Shown: positions 1 through 8,174 of the stretch, in pieces
Layout of the letters: each line of letters starts with the position of its first letter
Position numbering within the stretch: the first letter of the stretch is position 1
From: Ignavibacteriota bacterium
GTDB lineage: Bacteria; Bacteroidota; Ignavibacteria; Ignavibacteriales; Melioribacteraceae
DNA: 64,000 nucleotides
Reading direction: 5' to 3'
Assembly: GCA_013112585.1 (NCBI GenBank)
Contig: JABFGH010000006.1
Span: 62,001 to 126,000, forward strand
Translations under genes and position numbers: made by a program
The notes under the pieces: generated by a model
The model's input: only the letters and a program-made list of their open reading frames with translations
The model's database searches: none
What the model was told of the DNA's origin: nothing

Positions 1-83
1 CGGCTTGCGCAAGTTTTGATATGTTCAAAAATTATGAACATAGGGGAAACGTATTTAAAGAAAAGGTGAACTCACTTAACTGA
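1..83 (+). CDS. murD: UDP-N-acetylmuramoylalanine--D-glutamate ligase (MurD), C-terminal end only
   Basis: Reading from base 3 gives 26 codons ending at a TGA that overlaps the ftsW start codon (TGATG). The peptide contains CASFDMFKNYEHRGNVFKE, which matches the extreme C-terminus of MurD, where the conserved SPAxASFDxFxxxExRG block lies. MurD adds D-glutamate to UDP-MurNAc-L-Ala in the cytoplasm. The rest of the gene lies before the window. The position directly before ftsW and murG is the usual dcw order, which supports the call. Confidence 0.85.
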   Translation, partial: ACASFDMFKNYEHRGNVFKEKVNSLN

Positions 84-1147
84 TGAAAATATTAACCAAA
101 ATATTAATTGCAACCGTTCTTCTGCTTATAGTGGTAGGCTCAATTTTAGTTTACAGTGCAAGCGGGGATATGACTCTATTCCGTTCGCATATTGCAAATG
201 TGGTTTTTGCGCTTATAGCATTTTTTGTTTTTCTGGTAATGCCCTACGAATATTACCGGGGTGTAACTAAGTATGCGTTAATGGGTGTGATTGTTCTGCT
301 GGCTGCAACTCTATTTATTGGAATTGAAAAAAACGGAGCAACACGCTGGATAAGTCTCGGCTTCTTCTCATTTCAGCCTTCCGAGATTGCAAAGTTTTTA
401 TTAGTCATCCATCTGGCAAACTTAATTGAAAGTAAAGGCGAATTGATTGGAGACTTTAAAAAAGGTTACGTGTTTGCAATTACATGGATTGTAATGGTTG
501 CGTTCTTCGTTGTCATTCAGCCGAATGTTAGTACCACTATTATAATTACGATAGTTTCATTTACAATTTTATATGTAGGCGGTGCAAAGCTTAAACACTT
601 ATTTGTAACTGCAGGTTCGGCTGCTGCTTTAGTAGCAATTGCAGCGGCATTACTGCCCCATGCACGCTACAGGTTAGATAAATTTTTATTTGGTGAAACT
701 CTGCAGGTAACTCAAGCTAAAATTGCACTCGGCAGCGGAGGCTTAACAGGATTGGGGTTTGGGCATAGCAGGCAAAGTGATTTGTTTGTGCCTTATCCCT
801 ACGGCGACTTTATCTATTCAATTCTTGGTGAAGAGTTGGGCTTTATCGGTGCGTTAACTGTATTGTTTCTTTATCTAACAATATTTGTTATTTGTTTAAT
901 AATTGCCAAACGATCCACTGATACATTTGGGCAGTTAACAGCATTTGGTTTGGGATTTATGATTGTGATAAGCGCATTTATCAATGCAGGTGTGGTTATG
1001 GGAGTATTGCCAACAACAGGTATAACTCTGCCGTTCATAAGTTTCGGAGGTACTTCGTTAATTGTTTTCAGCGTTTCAATTGCTGTGGTATTAAACATAG
1101 CAGTACGCAATAATAAAAGAAGGGAATTAAATTTAGCGCGAGCATGA
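83..1147 (+). CDS. ftsW: Cell division peptidoglycan polymerase FtsW (SEDS family)
   Basis: This is a 354-residue, highly hydrophobic protein with about ten predicted membrane segments. SEDS-family signatures are present: NGATRWISLG with QPSEIAK at about 84-104, the PYPYGDFIYSILGEELGFIG block in the second half, and GITLPFISFGGTS near the C-terminus. FtsW is the septal glycosyltransferase that polymerises lipid II together with a class B penicillin-binding protein. RodA shares these motifs, but the position between murD and murG and the downstream ftsQAZ genes point to FtsW. The start ATG overlaps the murD stop and the stop overlaps the murG start, so translation is probably coupled. Confidence 0.93.
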   Translation: MKILTKILIATVLLLIVVGSILVYSASGDMTLFRSHIANVVFALIAFFVFLVMPYEYYRGVTKYALMGVIVLLAATLFIGIEKNGATRWISLGFFSFQPSEIAKFLLVIHLANLIESKGELIGDFKKGYVFAITWIVMVAFFVVIQPNVSTTIIITIVSFTILYVGGAKLKHLFVTAGSAAALVAIAAALLPHARYRLDKFLFGETLQVTQAKIALGSGGLTGLGFGHSRQSDLFVPYPYGDFIYSILGEELGFIGALTVLFLYLTIFVICLIIAKRSTDTFGQLTAFGLGFMIVISAFINAGVVMGVLPTTGITLPFISFGGTSLIVFSVSIAVVLNIAVRNNKRRELNLARA

Positions 1148-2247
1148 GTAAACGAAAAAACATATATCGCTTTATTTTTGCCGGCGGCGGAACAGGCGGG
1201 CATCTTTATCCCGCAATTGCTGTGGCTGAACAGATAAGATTATTAAAGCCCGAAGCTGAAATTTTATTCGTTGGAACAAAGCATAAAATTGAAGCCCGTG
1301 TTGTGCCCCAATATAAATTTGATTTTAAAACTATTTGGATAAGCGGATTCGCGAGAAAATTAAATCTTAAAAATTTATTATTCCCTATTAAATTATTTGT
1401 TGCTCTCATTCAATCATTGATAATTAATATTAAGTTCAAGCCGAGAACAGCAATAGGAACAGGAGCTTATGTTGCCGGTCCAATTATATGGGCAGCCTCG
1501 GTGTTAGGTTCAAAAATAATTTTGCTTGAACAGAACTCCTACCCGGGAGTTACAAATAGATTATTAGAAAAGCGAGCTGATGAAATTCACATTTCTTTTG
1601 AAGACTCAAGAGAATATTTCCGTGAAAAAGATAAACTTATGCTTACAGGTAATCCGTTAAGAATAAATTTAAAATTGACTGATAAAAAAGTAAGCCGCGA
1701 ATCATTAGGATTGCAGGCAGATAAAAAAACACTGCTGGTCTTCGGCGGCAGTCTTGGTGCCCGCTCATTAAATGAAGCACTAAAAAATAATTACGAAAAA
1801 TTACTCCGTGCCGATATTCAAATTGTATGGCAGGCAGGTGAGTTATACTTTGATGAATATCGTTCTTTTAATTCGAGCAAGGTAAAGGTGGTACCGTTTT
1901 TTGATAACATGTCCGAAGCGTTATCGGCGGCAGACCTTATTGTTGCGCGAGCCGGAGCTACTTCAATTGCAGAGCTTAGTTATTTGGGATTGCCCGTTGT
2001 GTTTGTGCCTTCAACCAATGTTTCGGCAGATCATCAATATAAAAATGCACATTCACTTGAAGTTGAAAATGCGGCAGTGATTTTACGTGATAATGAAGTA
2101 TCGGATAAACTTTATGAAACTGTTACAACATTAATTAAAGATGAAGAAAAATTAAAATTACTTTCGGAGAATATTAAAAAATTTTCAAAACCTGATGCAG
2201 CTAAAATTATTGCAGGTAATGCAATTAAACTTGCAGAGAGAATTTAG
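1144..2247 (+). CDS. murG: UDP-N-acetylglucosamine--undecaprenyl-pyrophosphoryl-MurNAc-pentapeptide GlcNAc transferase (MurG)
   Basis: This protein converts lipid I to lipid II at the inner face of the membrane, using UDP-GlcNAc. It is 367 residues long, the usual size. Visible GT28 motifs are GGGTGGHLYPAIAVAE (14-29) in the N-terminal acceptor domain, LLEQNSYPG near 127, GGSLGARSLN (201-210) and ARAGATSIAELSYLGLPVV (268 onward) in the UDP-GlcNAc-binding C-terminal domain. The ATG overlaps the ftsW stop by four bases (ATGA), which suggests coupled translation. Order and spacing match a conventional dcw operon. Confidence 0.96.
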   Translation: MSKRKNIYRFIFAGGGTGGHLYPAIAVAEQIRLLKPEAEILFVGTKHKIEARVVPQYKFDFKTIWISGFARKLNLKNLLFPIKLFVALIQSLIINIKFKPRTAIGTGAYVAGPIIWAASVLGSKIILLEQNSYPGVTNRLLEKRADEIHISFEDSREYFREKDKLMLTGNPLRINLKLTDKKVSRESLGLQADKKTLLVFGGSLGARSLNEALKNNYEKLLRADIQIVWQAGELYFDEYRSFNSSKVKVVPFFDNMSEALSAADLIVARAGATSIAELSYLGLPVVFVPSTNVSADHQYKNAHSLEVENAAVILRDNEVSDKLYETVTTLIKDEEKLKLLSENIKKFSKPDAAKIIAGNAIKLAERI

Positions 2248-2264
2248 ATTAAGGATATAAGTTT

Positions 2265-3650
2265 ATGACCATGATGATGAACACCATAAAGAAAGTACAT
2301 TTTGTCGGGATCGGCGGAATAGGAATGAGCGGAATTGCTGAAATATTGCTCAATGAAGGTTTTGAAGTCTCCGGTTCCGATATGGCTTCGACAGATATTA
2401 CAAAAAGACTTTCCGATTTAGGTGCTAAAATCTTTGTAGATCATTCGGAAGAAAATGTTGAGGATGCCGATGTGCTCGTTTATTCCTCTGCTGTTAGTAT
2501 TGAAAACCCTGAGGTAAGACGGGCATTGCAGAACAAAATTCCTGTAATCAAGCGTTCGGAAATGTTAGCAGAATGTATGCACATGAAATATGGAATTGCT
2601 ATTGCCGGAACACATGGCAAAACTACAACTACTTCTATGGTTGGACTTGTTCTTACAGAAGGCGGCATTGACCCTACTATTATTGTGGGCGGTAAGTTAA
2701 GCGGACTGGGCGGAACCAATGCCCGGTTAGGCAACAGCGATTATATTGTAGTTGAGGCAGATGAGTTTGACCGTACATTTTTGAAATTGACTCCGACTAT
2801 TGGAGCAATAACAACTTTGGAAAAAGAACATTTAGATATTTACAAAGATCTGGATGATATAAAATCAGCGTTTGTTGAATTCGCAAATAAAGTTCCTTTC
2901 TATGGATTCGTGCTGCTCTGCTTAGATGAACCGGCGCTTCAGGATATTATGCCGCTGATAAATAAAAAAGTGTTCACTTACGGATTAGCAACTCAAGCTG
3001 ATATTAGAGCCGTGGATATTGAGTTTGATGAATACTCAAGTACATATACTGTAATTTATTTAGGCGAAGAACTTGGACGAATAAAATTAAATATGCCCGG
3101 TATGCACTTCGTTAAAAATTCATTGGTTGCTGTTTCTATTGCTAAGGAATTAGGTGTTGAATTTTCGAGCATTAAAAATTCATTAGAGTCTTTTACCGGA
3201 GTTTATAGAAGATTTGAAACAAAGTATGATAATAAAATTTTAGTAATTGATGATTATGCACATCATCCAACAGAGATTAAAGCAACATTAGCCGGTATTA
3301 GAGGCGGATGGAAACGCAGACTGATAGCTGTATTTCAGCCTCATCTCTATTCACGCACTTTAGATTTCCACACTGAATTCGGCAGAGAATTTTTGAATAG
3401 CGACGTTTTTATCTGTACCGATGTTTATCCCGCTCGTGAAAAACCAATTGAGGGAGTAACAGGAAAAATAGTTGCCGAAGCTGCGGAAAATTTTGGTCAT
3501 AAAAATGTTATTTATGAACCGGACAAAAATAAAATTCCGGCTTTTCTAAAAGAGATAGTAGAAGAAGATGATATAATCGTAACACTCGGAGCCGGTGATA
3601 TTTGGAAATACGGTGAAAAATTTATAGAACTAATTAAAGCAGAAAAGTAA
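2265..3650 (+). CDS. murC: UDP-N-acetylmuramate--L-alanine ligase (MurC)
   Basis: MurC ligates L-alanine to UDP-MurNAc with ATP, the first peptide-adding step in peptidoglycan synthesis. The 461-residue protein has the N-terminal Rossmann motif HFVGIGGIGMSGIAE (12-26), the ATP loop GTHGKTTTTS (115-124), and the C-terminal DDYAHHPTEI and FQPHLYSRT blocks that are typical of MurC within the Mur ligases. An AAGGAT motif eight bases before the first ATG supports the chosen start, although two further ATGs follow within five codons. MurB and Ddl, which often follow murC in dcw clusters, are absent here. Confidence 0.95.
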   Translation: MTMMMNTIKKVHFVGIGGIGMSGIAEILLNEGFEVSGSDMASTDITKRLSDLGAKIFVDHSEENVEDADVLVYSSAVSIENPEVRRALQNKIPVIKRSEMLAECMHMKYGIAIAGTHGKTTTTSMVGLVLTEGGIDPTIIVGGKLSGLGGTNARLGNSDYIVVEADEFDRTFLKLTPTIGAITTLEKEHLDIYKDLDDIKSAFVEFANKVPFYGFVLLCLDEPALQDIMPLINKKVFTYGLATQADIRAVDIEFDEYSSTYTVIYLGEELGRIKLNMPGMHFVKNSLVAVSIAKELGVEFSSIKNSLESFTGVYRRFETKYDNKILVIDDYAHHPTEIKATLAGIRGGWKRRLIAVFQPHLYSRTLDFHTEFGREFLNSDVFICTDVYPAREKPIEGVTGKIVAEAAENFGHKNVIYEPDKNKIPAFLKEIVEEDDIIVTLGAGDIWKYGEKFIELIKAEK

Positions 3651-3655
3651 TTCAG

Positions 3656-4429
3656 ATGAAAAGTAATTCACAAATATTCAACATAGGTATAGCAGTTATA
3701 ATTTCAATACTGCTGCTTATTCTTGCTCTTGGCATTGATGATAATGAGCCATTTGAATTTGTTGAAATTGAAATTACCGGCAATCATTATCAAAGCAGTG
3801 AACAATATTTTGAATTTGCAAATTTACAGCAATGTATCGATCAGAACTTATCGGTACAAATAATAAGAGATAGACTAGAGAAACACCCGTATATAAAAAG
3901 AGCGGAAATAATTTTTGAAGGTGACGGATTAATTTCTGCAAATATAATTGAGAAAAAGTTTAAAGCAATAATAATCAGCGAGAGCAAGCAATATTACTTA
4001 ACGGAAAATTTTGAAGCACTTCCGATTATTGGAAAAATTCAAAGAACAGATTACCCGCTGATCAGCAATATTAAATTGTATGACAATAATAGCTTGATTT
4101 CATCAGTGAAGTATAGTGATGACTTAAAAAATGCAGTAAAAATTATTGATGCCGTAAAGTTTATGAATCCCGAAATGCACAGCCAAATCTCGGAAGTCGA
4201 TTTGTGCTTTGGAAAAAATATAGCGCTCTACTTTAATTCGCTTAACTATCCGGTTGTGTTCGGCAAAACTAACGGATCGGAAAAAGTTGTCTATCTAAAT
4301 AAACTATGGAAGCAGTTAAACAGAAAAAAAATGGGAAAGATGATAAACTACATTGATTTAAGTTTTGATGAAAAAGTTTATCTCGGCTTAACCGAAGAGT
4401 ACCTTGAAGAGAAGGATAAAAGATCATGA
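3656..4429 (+). CDS. ftsQ: Cell division protein FtsQ/DivIB-like
   Basis: This 257-residue protein has a short cytoplasmic N-terminus, one membrane helix at about 11-27 and a periplasmic remainder. The first part after the helix (FVEIEITGNHYQSS through PYIKRAEI) has the strand-helix pattern of a POTRA domain. FtsQ links early and late divisome proteins. Sequence conservation in this family is low, so the call depends on topology, the POTRA-like start and the position between murC and ftsA. The stop overlaps the ftsA start by four bases. Confidence 0.8.
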   Translation: MKSNSQIFNIGIAVIISILLLILALGIDDNEPFEFVEIEITGNHYQSSEQYFEFANLQQCIDQNLSVQIIRDRLEKHPYIKRAEIIFEGDGLISANIIEKKFKAIIISESKQYYLTENFEALPIIGKIQRTDYPLISNIKLYDNNSLISSVKYSDDLKNAVKIIDAVKFMNPEMHSQISEVDLCFGKNIALYFNSLNYPVVFGKTNGSEKVVYLNKLWKQLNRKKMGKMINYIDLSFDEKVYLGLTEEYLEEKDKRS

Positions 4430-5670
4430 AGAAAAATATTATAGCCGGATTGGATTTAGGTACAACTAAGGTTTGTGCTGTTATAGCAGAACGAAACGGG
4501 GATGAGTTAAACATACTCGGTTTCGGAGTTGCTCCCTCGGAGGGATTGAATAGAGGTCTTGTTGCCAATATTTCTAAAACTGCCGAAGCAATAAAAGAAG
4601 CAATGGAAATAGCATCAAACAGAGCCGGTCTTGTAATCAAAAACTTAAATGTTGGTGTTGCCGGTGAACATATAAAAAGTCTGCGTCATAGAAATTATGT
4701 AACAATCACAAATACCGATCACGAAATTACTAAAGCTGATTTAGACAGGCTGAACCGTGATGTTAGAACAATTCGGATTCCATCGGATATGCAGATACTG
4801 CACGTTATACCGGAAGAATTTTATGTTGATAACCAGGAAGGAATAGAAAACCCTGTTGGAATTAGCGGAACAAAATTAGAAGCTGTAAATCATGTGGTGC
4901 TGGCGGCTCTGCCGGCAATTCAAAATATTAAACGTTCCGTTACAAAAGCCGGTTTTAATGTTCGCGAGCTTACACTTCAGCCTATCGCTTCAAGTATTTC
5001 CGTGCTGGATGAAAACGAAATGGATTTAGGCGTTGCATTAATTGATATCGGCGGCGGCACTACTGACGTTGCTGTTTATCATCAAAAAAGTATTAAACAT
5101 ACAAAGGTGATTGGAGTTGCCGGAAACAGAGTTACAAACGACATCAGGCAATATCTCGGAATAATTACAGACGAAGCCGAAAAACTTAAAAAGGAATACG
5201 GCTATGCAACCGAGGAAGCAATTATTAAAGATGAAGATATTTATATAAAAAGAGTCGGTGCAAGGGGAGATGTAAAAATTCCGCTCACTCTTCTTACTCA
5301 AATAATTGGCGCAAGAATGAGAGAATTATTTACAATTATTGATAAAGATTTAAGAACAGCAGGATTTAAACAAAAATTAAAAGCCGGTGTTGTACTTACC
5401 GGAGGCGGTTCTTTGCTGCGGGGAACAACAGAGTTGGCTGAAGAGATATTAGGACTGCCAACCAGAATTGGTGTTCCGTTAGAATTAGGTTCCGGGTTAT
5501 CGAATGAAATTGAAAGTCCCGAATTTGCCACCGTTGCAGGACTGATCAAAGGTATTCCGGGTACATTTTCTGCCGATCAGCTATCTACAGGAAAAATTAA
5601 AAAGCCGGCAAGTAAAGTAAGTTTGAAACAAGCAATAAAAAAAATACAAGAATTTTTTGATGAACTATAA
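4426..5670 (+). CDS. ftsA: Cell division protein FtsA
   Basis: FtsA is an actin-like ATPase that tethers FtsZ filaments to the membrane and recruits later division proteins. The 414-residue sequence shows actin-fold nucleotide motifs: GLDLGTTKVCAVI at 8-20, DIGGGTTDVAV near 205-215 and LTGGGSLLRGTTELAEEI near 325. The last residues (LKQAIKKIQEFFDEL) can form the amphipathic membrane-targeting helix expected at the FtsA C-terminus. The start overlaps ftsQ by four bases and ftsZ follows 24 bases downstream, the standard arrangement. Confidence 0.95.
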   Translation: MKKNIIAGLDLGTTKVCAVIAERNGDELNILGFGVAPSEGLNRGLVANISKTAEAIKEAMEIASNRAGLVIKNLNVGVAGEHIKSLRHRNYVTITNTDHEITKADLDRLNRDVRTIRIPSDMQILHVIPEEFYVDNQEGIENPVGISGTKLEAVNHVVLAALPAIQNIKRSVTKAGFNVRELTLQPIASSISVLDENEMDLGVALIDIGGGTTDVAVYHQKSIKHTKVIGVAGNRVTNDIRQYLGIITDEAEKLKKEYGYATEEAIIKDEDIYIKRVGARGDVKIPLTLLTQIIGARMRELFTIIDKDLRTAGFKQKLKAGVVLTGGGSLLRGTTELAEEILGLPTRIGVPLELGSGLSNEIESPEFATVAGLIKGIPGTFSADQLSTGKIKKPASKVSLKQAIKKIQEFFDEL

Positions 5671-5694
5671 AAATATCACAACAGGGAGGATACT

Positions 5695-6984
5695 ATGCCT
5701 CAAGTAATTACACTTGATCTGGAAGCCCAAAGTCCAATAATTAACCAGGATGAAAGCGCACCTGCAAAACTAAAGGTTATTGGTGTGGGCGGCGGCGGCT
5801 GCAACGCAATTGAAAGTATGTATAAACGCGGACTTAACGGAGTTGAGTATGTAGCAATTAATACCGACTTACAAGTTCTTAAACACAATAGTGCAAACCA
5901 TAAAATTCATGTGGGCAACACCCGTGGTTTAGGTGCTGGTGCCGACCCCCGGATTGGAAGGAATGCTATTGAAGAGGATGGAGATAAGATTGAAGAAATA
6001 ATTCAAGGCAGCGATATGGTTTTTGTAACCGCCGGTATGGGCGGAGGAACAGGAACCGGCGGCGCGCCGATGGTTGCTAAAATTGCTAAAAGCTTCGGAG
6101 CTTTGGTTGTCGGCATCGTTACAAAACCTTTTAAGTGGGAAGGCAAAAAACGAATGCTTAATGCCGAAGAAGGTATTAATGAATTGCAGAAGCACGTTGA
6201 TAGCTTAATTGTAATTCCAAACGAGCGTTTGCTTAACATTTTAGATAAATCTGTTTCTGCATCCGAAGCTTTTGATAAACCGAACGAGGTTCTATACGAA
6301 GCTACAAGAGGTATCGCGGATATTATAACTATTACAGGAATTATTAATGTTGACTTTGCAGATGTACGCGCAGTAATGAAAGAGAGCGGCGAAGCCCTTA
6401 TGGGCAGCGGTTCTTCATCAGGTGAGCATCGTGCGGTTGAAGCTGCACAAAGTGCAATTTCATCTCCTCTGCTTGAAGGCGTAAATATAAAAGGTGCTAA
6501 AAATATTCTGCTTAATGTTACAGGCTCCGATGATTTAACTATGCAGGAAATAAATGAAGGCAATCAAATTATTTATGATGCTGCCGGTGAAGATGCAAAT
6601 GTTATTTTCGGCTGGGTTAACAAACCTGAAATGGGTGATAGTGTATCATATACAGTTATTGCAACCGGGTTCCATTCCGCCACAAGCAAACCGGCTGATA
6701 AAGAAGAGGACCATGTTTTTGAAGAAAAGAAAACTTCACCCAACGTCGGCGGATTTTCACCGCAGGATTATGAAATTGGCGAGGATGAAAATATTGACAT
6801 CCCGACAATTGATAGAGTTAGAGCAAAGCAAATGAACAATATGAATTCCGATCCGATTTCTCAATCAGGATTTCAATTCGATGCTTTTAATCCGGGTATT
6901 GATGATACAGAAAAAGAGAAAGAAGAAAAGAAAAATAAAAGAGATGATGACAGTTCGTCATTCTTAAAGATGATGATGGATTAA
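5695..6984 (+). CDS. ftsZ: Cell division GTPase FtsZ
   Basis: FtsZ is the tubulin homologue that forms the Z ring. The 429-residue protein carries GVGGGGCNAIESM (30-42), the tubulin signature GGGTGTG (116-122) and the T7-loop region. A strong GGGAGGA lies eight bases before the ATG. The globular domain ends near residue 325 and a charged, low-complexity tail follows. The tail contains DIPTIDRVRA, which resembles the start of the usual conserved C-terminal peptide, but it continues for about 60 residues and ends in SSSFLKMMMD. A hairpin terminator follows near 7120, so ftsZ is probably the last gene of the dcw transcript. Confidence 0.97.
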   Translation: MPQVITLDLEAQSPIINQDESAPAKLKVIGVGGGGCNAIESMYKRGLNGVEYVAINTDLQVLKHNSANHKIHVGNTRGLGAGADPRIGRNAIEEDGDKIEEIIQGSDMVFVTAGMGGGTGTGGAPMVAKIAKSFGALVVGIVTKPFKWEGKKRMLNAEEGINELQKHVDSLIVIPNERLLNILDKSVSASEAFDKPNEVLYEATRGIADIITITGIINVDFADVRAVMKESGEALMGSGSSSGEHRAVEAAQSAISSPLLEGVNIKGAKNILLNVTGSDDLTMQEINEGNQIIYDAAGEDANVIFGWVNKPEMGDSVSYTVIATGFHSATSKPADKEEDHVFEEKKTSPNVGGFSPQDYEIGEDENIDIPTIDRVRAKQMNNMNSDPISQSGFQFDAFNPGIDDTEKEKEEKKNKRDDDSSSFLKMMMD

Positions 6985-7060
6985 AGATTAATGTTTTAAT
7001 GGTTTAATTGTCAAATTGATATAAGATTAAATCATTTTTAAAACATTCATGTTTGCTTTT

Positions 7061-7092
7061 AACCATGCAACCATGCAACCATGCAACCATGC
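7061..7092. repeat. Tandem repeat, AACCATGC x4
   Basis: Four perfect back-to-back copies of the octamer AACCATGC lie about 75 bases after the ftsZ stop. The repeat is upstream of the terminator hairpin and so is probably transcribed as part of the ftsZ 3' untranslated region. No function is evident, and copy number may vary between strains through replication slippage. Confidence 0.85.
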
Positions 7093-7116
7093 GCATTTTT
7101 TGTTTTACCTCATCCG

Positions 7117-7181
7117 AAAAGGCTGGACCGGAAATTCCTGTTGTGATAAACTGAACCGGTTCAGCCTTTACTTTTTTTTTT
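7117..7181 (+). terminator. Rho-independent terminator of the dcw operon
   Basis: An 11-bp stem (GGCTGGACCGG at 7121-7131 with CCGGTTCAGCC at 7156-7166, one G-U pair) is preceded by AAAA and followed by TTTAC and a run of ten T. The loop is 24 nt. The right arm is itself part of a perfect palindrome, CTGAACCGGTTCAG at 7151-7164, so an alternative fold is possible. Confidence 0.8.
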
Positions 7182-7230
7182 GAGGCAGAAGCTAGAATTC
7201 AGAATCCAGAATTCAGAAAAAACTTAGCGG

Positions 7231-7310
7231 CTTTGCGTCTTAGCGTGCAATGCTTTTAGAAGAAGAGAAAACAGAAACAGCTAATCACGCAAAGGCGCAG
7301 AGACGCAAAG
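7231..7310. repeat. CGCAAAG-type inverted repeat, copy 1
   Basis: The left arm CTTTGCGTCTTAGCGTG (7231-7247) is an imperfect inverted match to the right arm CACGCAAAG-GCGCAGAGACGCAAAG (7286-7310), with about 38 bases between them. A diverged relative sits at 28231-28307. It looks like a dispersed intergenic repeat. No transposase or coding content is seen in it. Confidence 0.6.
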
Positions 7311-7440
7311 GAAATAAAATATTAGAAAAAGCAGTAAATAATTTAGAAGACAGCAGCAAGCATCCAGAATCATCTTTTATTTAGTTTTATATTAAGACTT
7401 AAATTTATATTTTTACAAGCTATATTATTAAATGTGGATA

Positions 7441-8166
7441 ATGAAGAAATTTAGTTTCATAATAATTATTACAGCTTTACTTTCCGATTCAGTAAATGCA
7501 CAACAGCCAATTGGCTTGGTCTCTAAATTTGGTTTAGCGGCGGGTTTTACTCCTACTTTTATGATGCCGAATATTGAACCCCTAAATAATATTTTACCCG
7601 GTCTTGGAATTGATAATTTACCGTCATCGGGAATACTTGGATTTGGCGGGGGCGGGTATGCTTACATTTTAGTCGTAGATAATATGAGAATAGGGGGAGT
7701 AGGATTCGGCGGCTCGGTCACTGAAAATGCTGTTATCGGCAGTAATGAAAACGAAGTGATATATTCAACGGGGGCAGGGGCATTAACTATCGAATATACC
7801 CTGCCGTTCATAAAAAAAATTGCTGTCTCAATTGGTACTATGATTGGCAAAGGATACCGCGAAATTGAAATTTATCAAAATAGTACCGGGTTTAGCTGGG
7901 ATGGAATTTTAAATGAGTTTGATAATTCAACTTCAAATATCAGCAGAAGATTAGAAAATGACTTTTTTACTGTTAGTCCAACTATTAATATTGACTACCC
8001 ATTAAATAGATTTATTGCATTCAGATTTGGTGCGGGATATATAATTTCATTTAGTGATAAATGGACTGCCGCAAATGGAAAAGAGATAACCGGAATGCCG
8101 GAAGGTTTGAGTGACAATAACTTTTTTATTCAAACAGGAATTTTTATAGGATTTTTTGTTTTATAG
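7441..8166 (+). CDS. Predicted exported protein, possible small outer-membrane beta-barrel
   Basis: I do not recognise this family. The protein starts with a clear signal peptide (MKKFSFIIIITALLS, cleavage plausible after VNA before QQPIG). The rest, about 220 residues, is rich in glycine and in alternating hydrophobic/polar segments such as RIGGVGFGGSVT and FIAFRFGAGYIISF, and it ends in a hydrophobic phenylalanine-rich strand. That pattern fits an outer-membrane barrel, but no family motif was found and no T9SS domain is present. The ATG at 7441 is preferred over an upstream in-frame ATG at 7432 because it places the signal peptide at the N-terminus. The next gene, rfbB, follows within nine bases, so the two are probably cotranscribed. 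Confidence 0.6.
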   Translation: MKKFSFIIIITALLSDSVNAQQPIGLVSKFGLAAGFTPTFMMPNIEPLNNILPGLGIDNLPSSGILGFGGGGYAYILVVDNMRIGGVGFGGSVTENAVIGSNENEVIYSTGAGALTIEYTLPFIKKIAVSIGTMIGKGYREIEIYQNSTGFSWDGILNEFDNSTSNISRRLENDFFTVSPTINIDYPLNRFIAFRFGAGYIISFSDKWTAANGKEITGMPEGLSDNNFFIQTGIFIGFFVL

Positions 8167-8174
8167 GAGTTTTT

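Larger units (their letters stand above)
6985..7440. other. Intergenic region after ftsZ with terminator and repeats
   Basis: This 456-base gap has no convincing gene. It holds, in order, a four-copy AACCATGC tandem repeat (7061-7092), a strong hairpin terminator (7117-7181), a short degenerate heptamer repeat (about 7192-7218) and an inverted pair of CGCAAAG-type sequences (7231-7310). The last 120 bases are AT-rich. They contain TATATTTT at 7406-7413, which resembles a Bacteroidota -7 element but has no matching -33 TTG. Confidence 0.7.

Noticed and set aside
6003-6563. Long antisense open frame of 186 codons within ftsZ
   Set aside because: It lies wholly inside the ftsZ coding region on the opposite strand, with composition that reflects the ftsZ codons; no independent signal.
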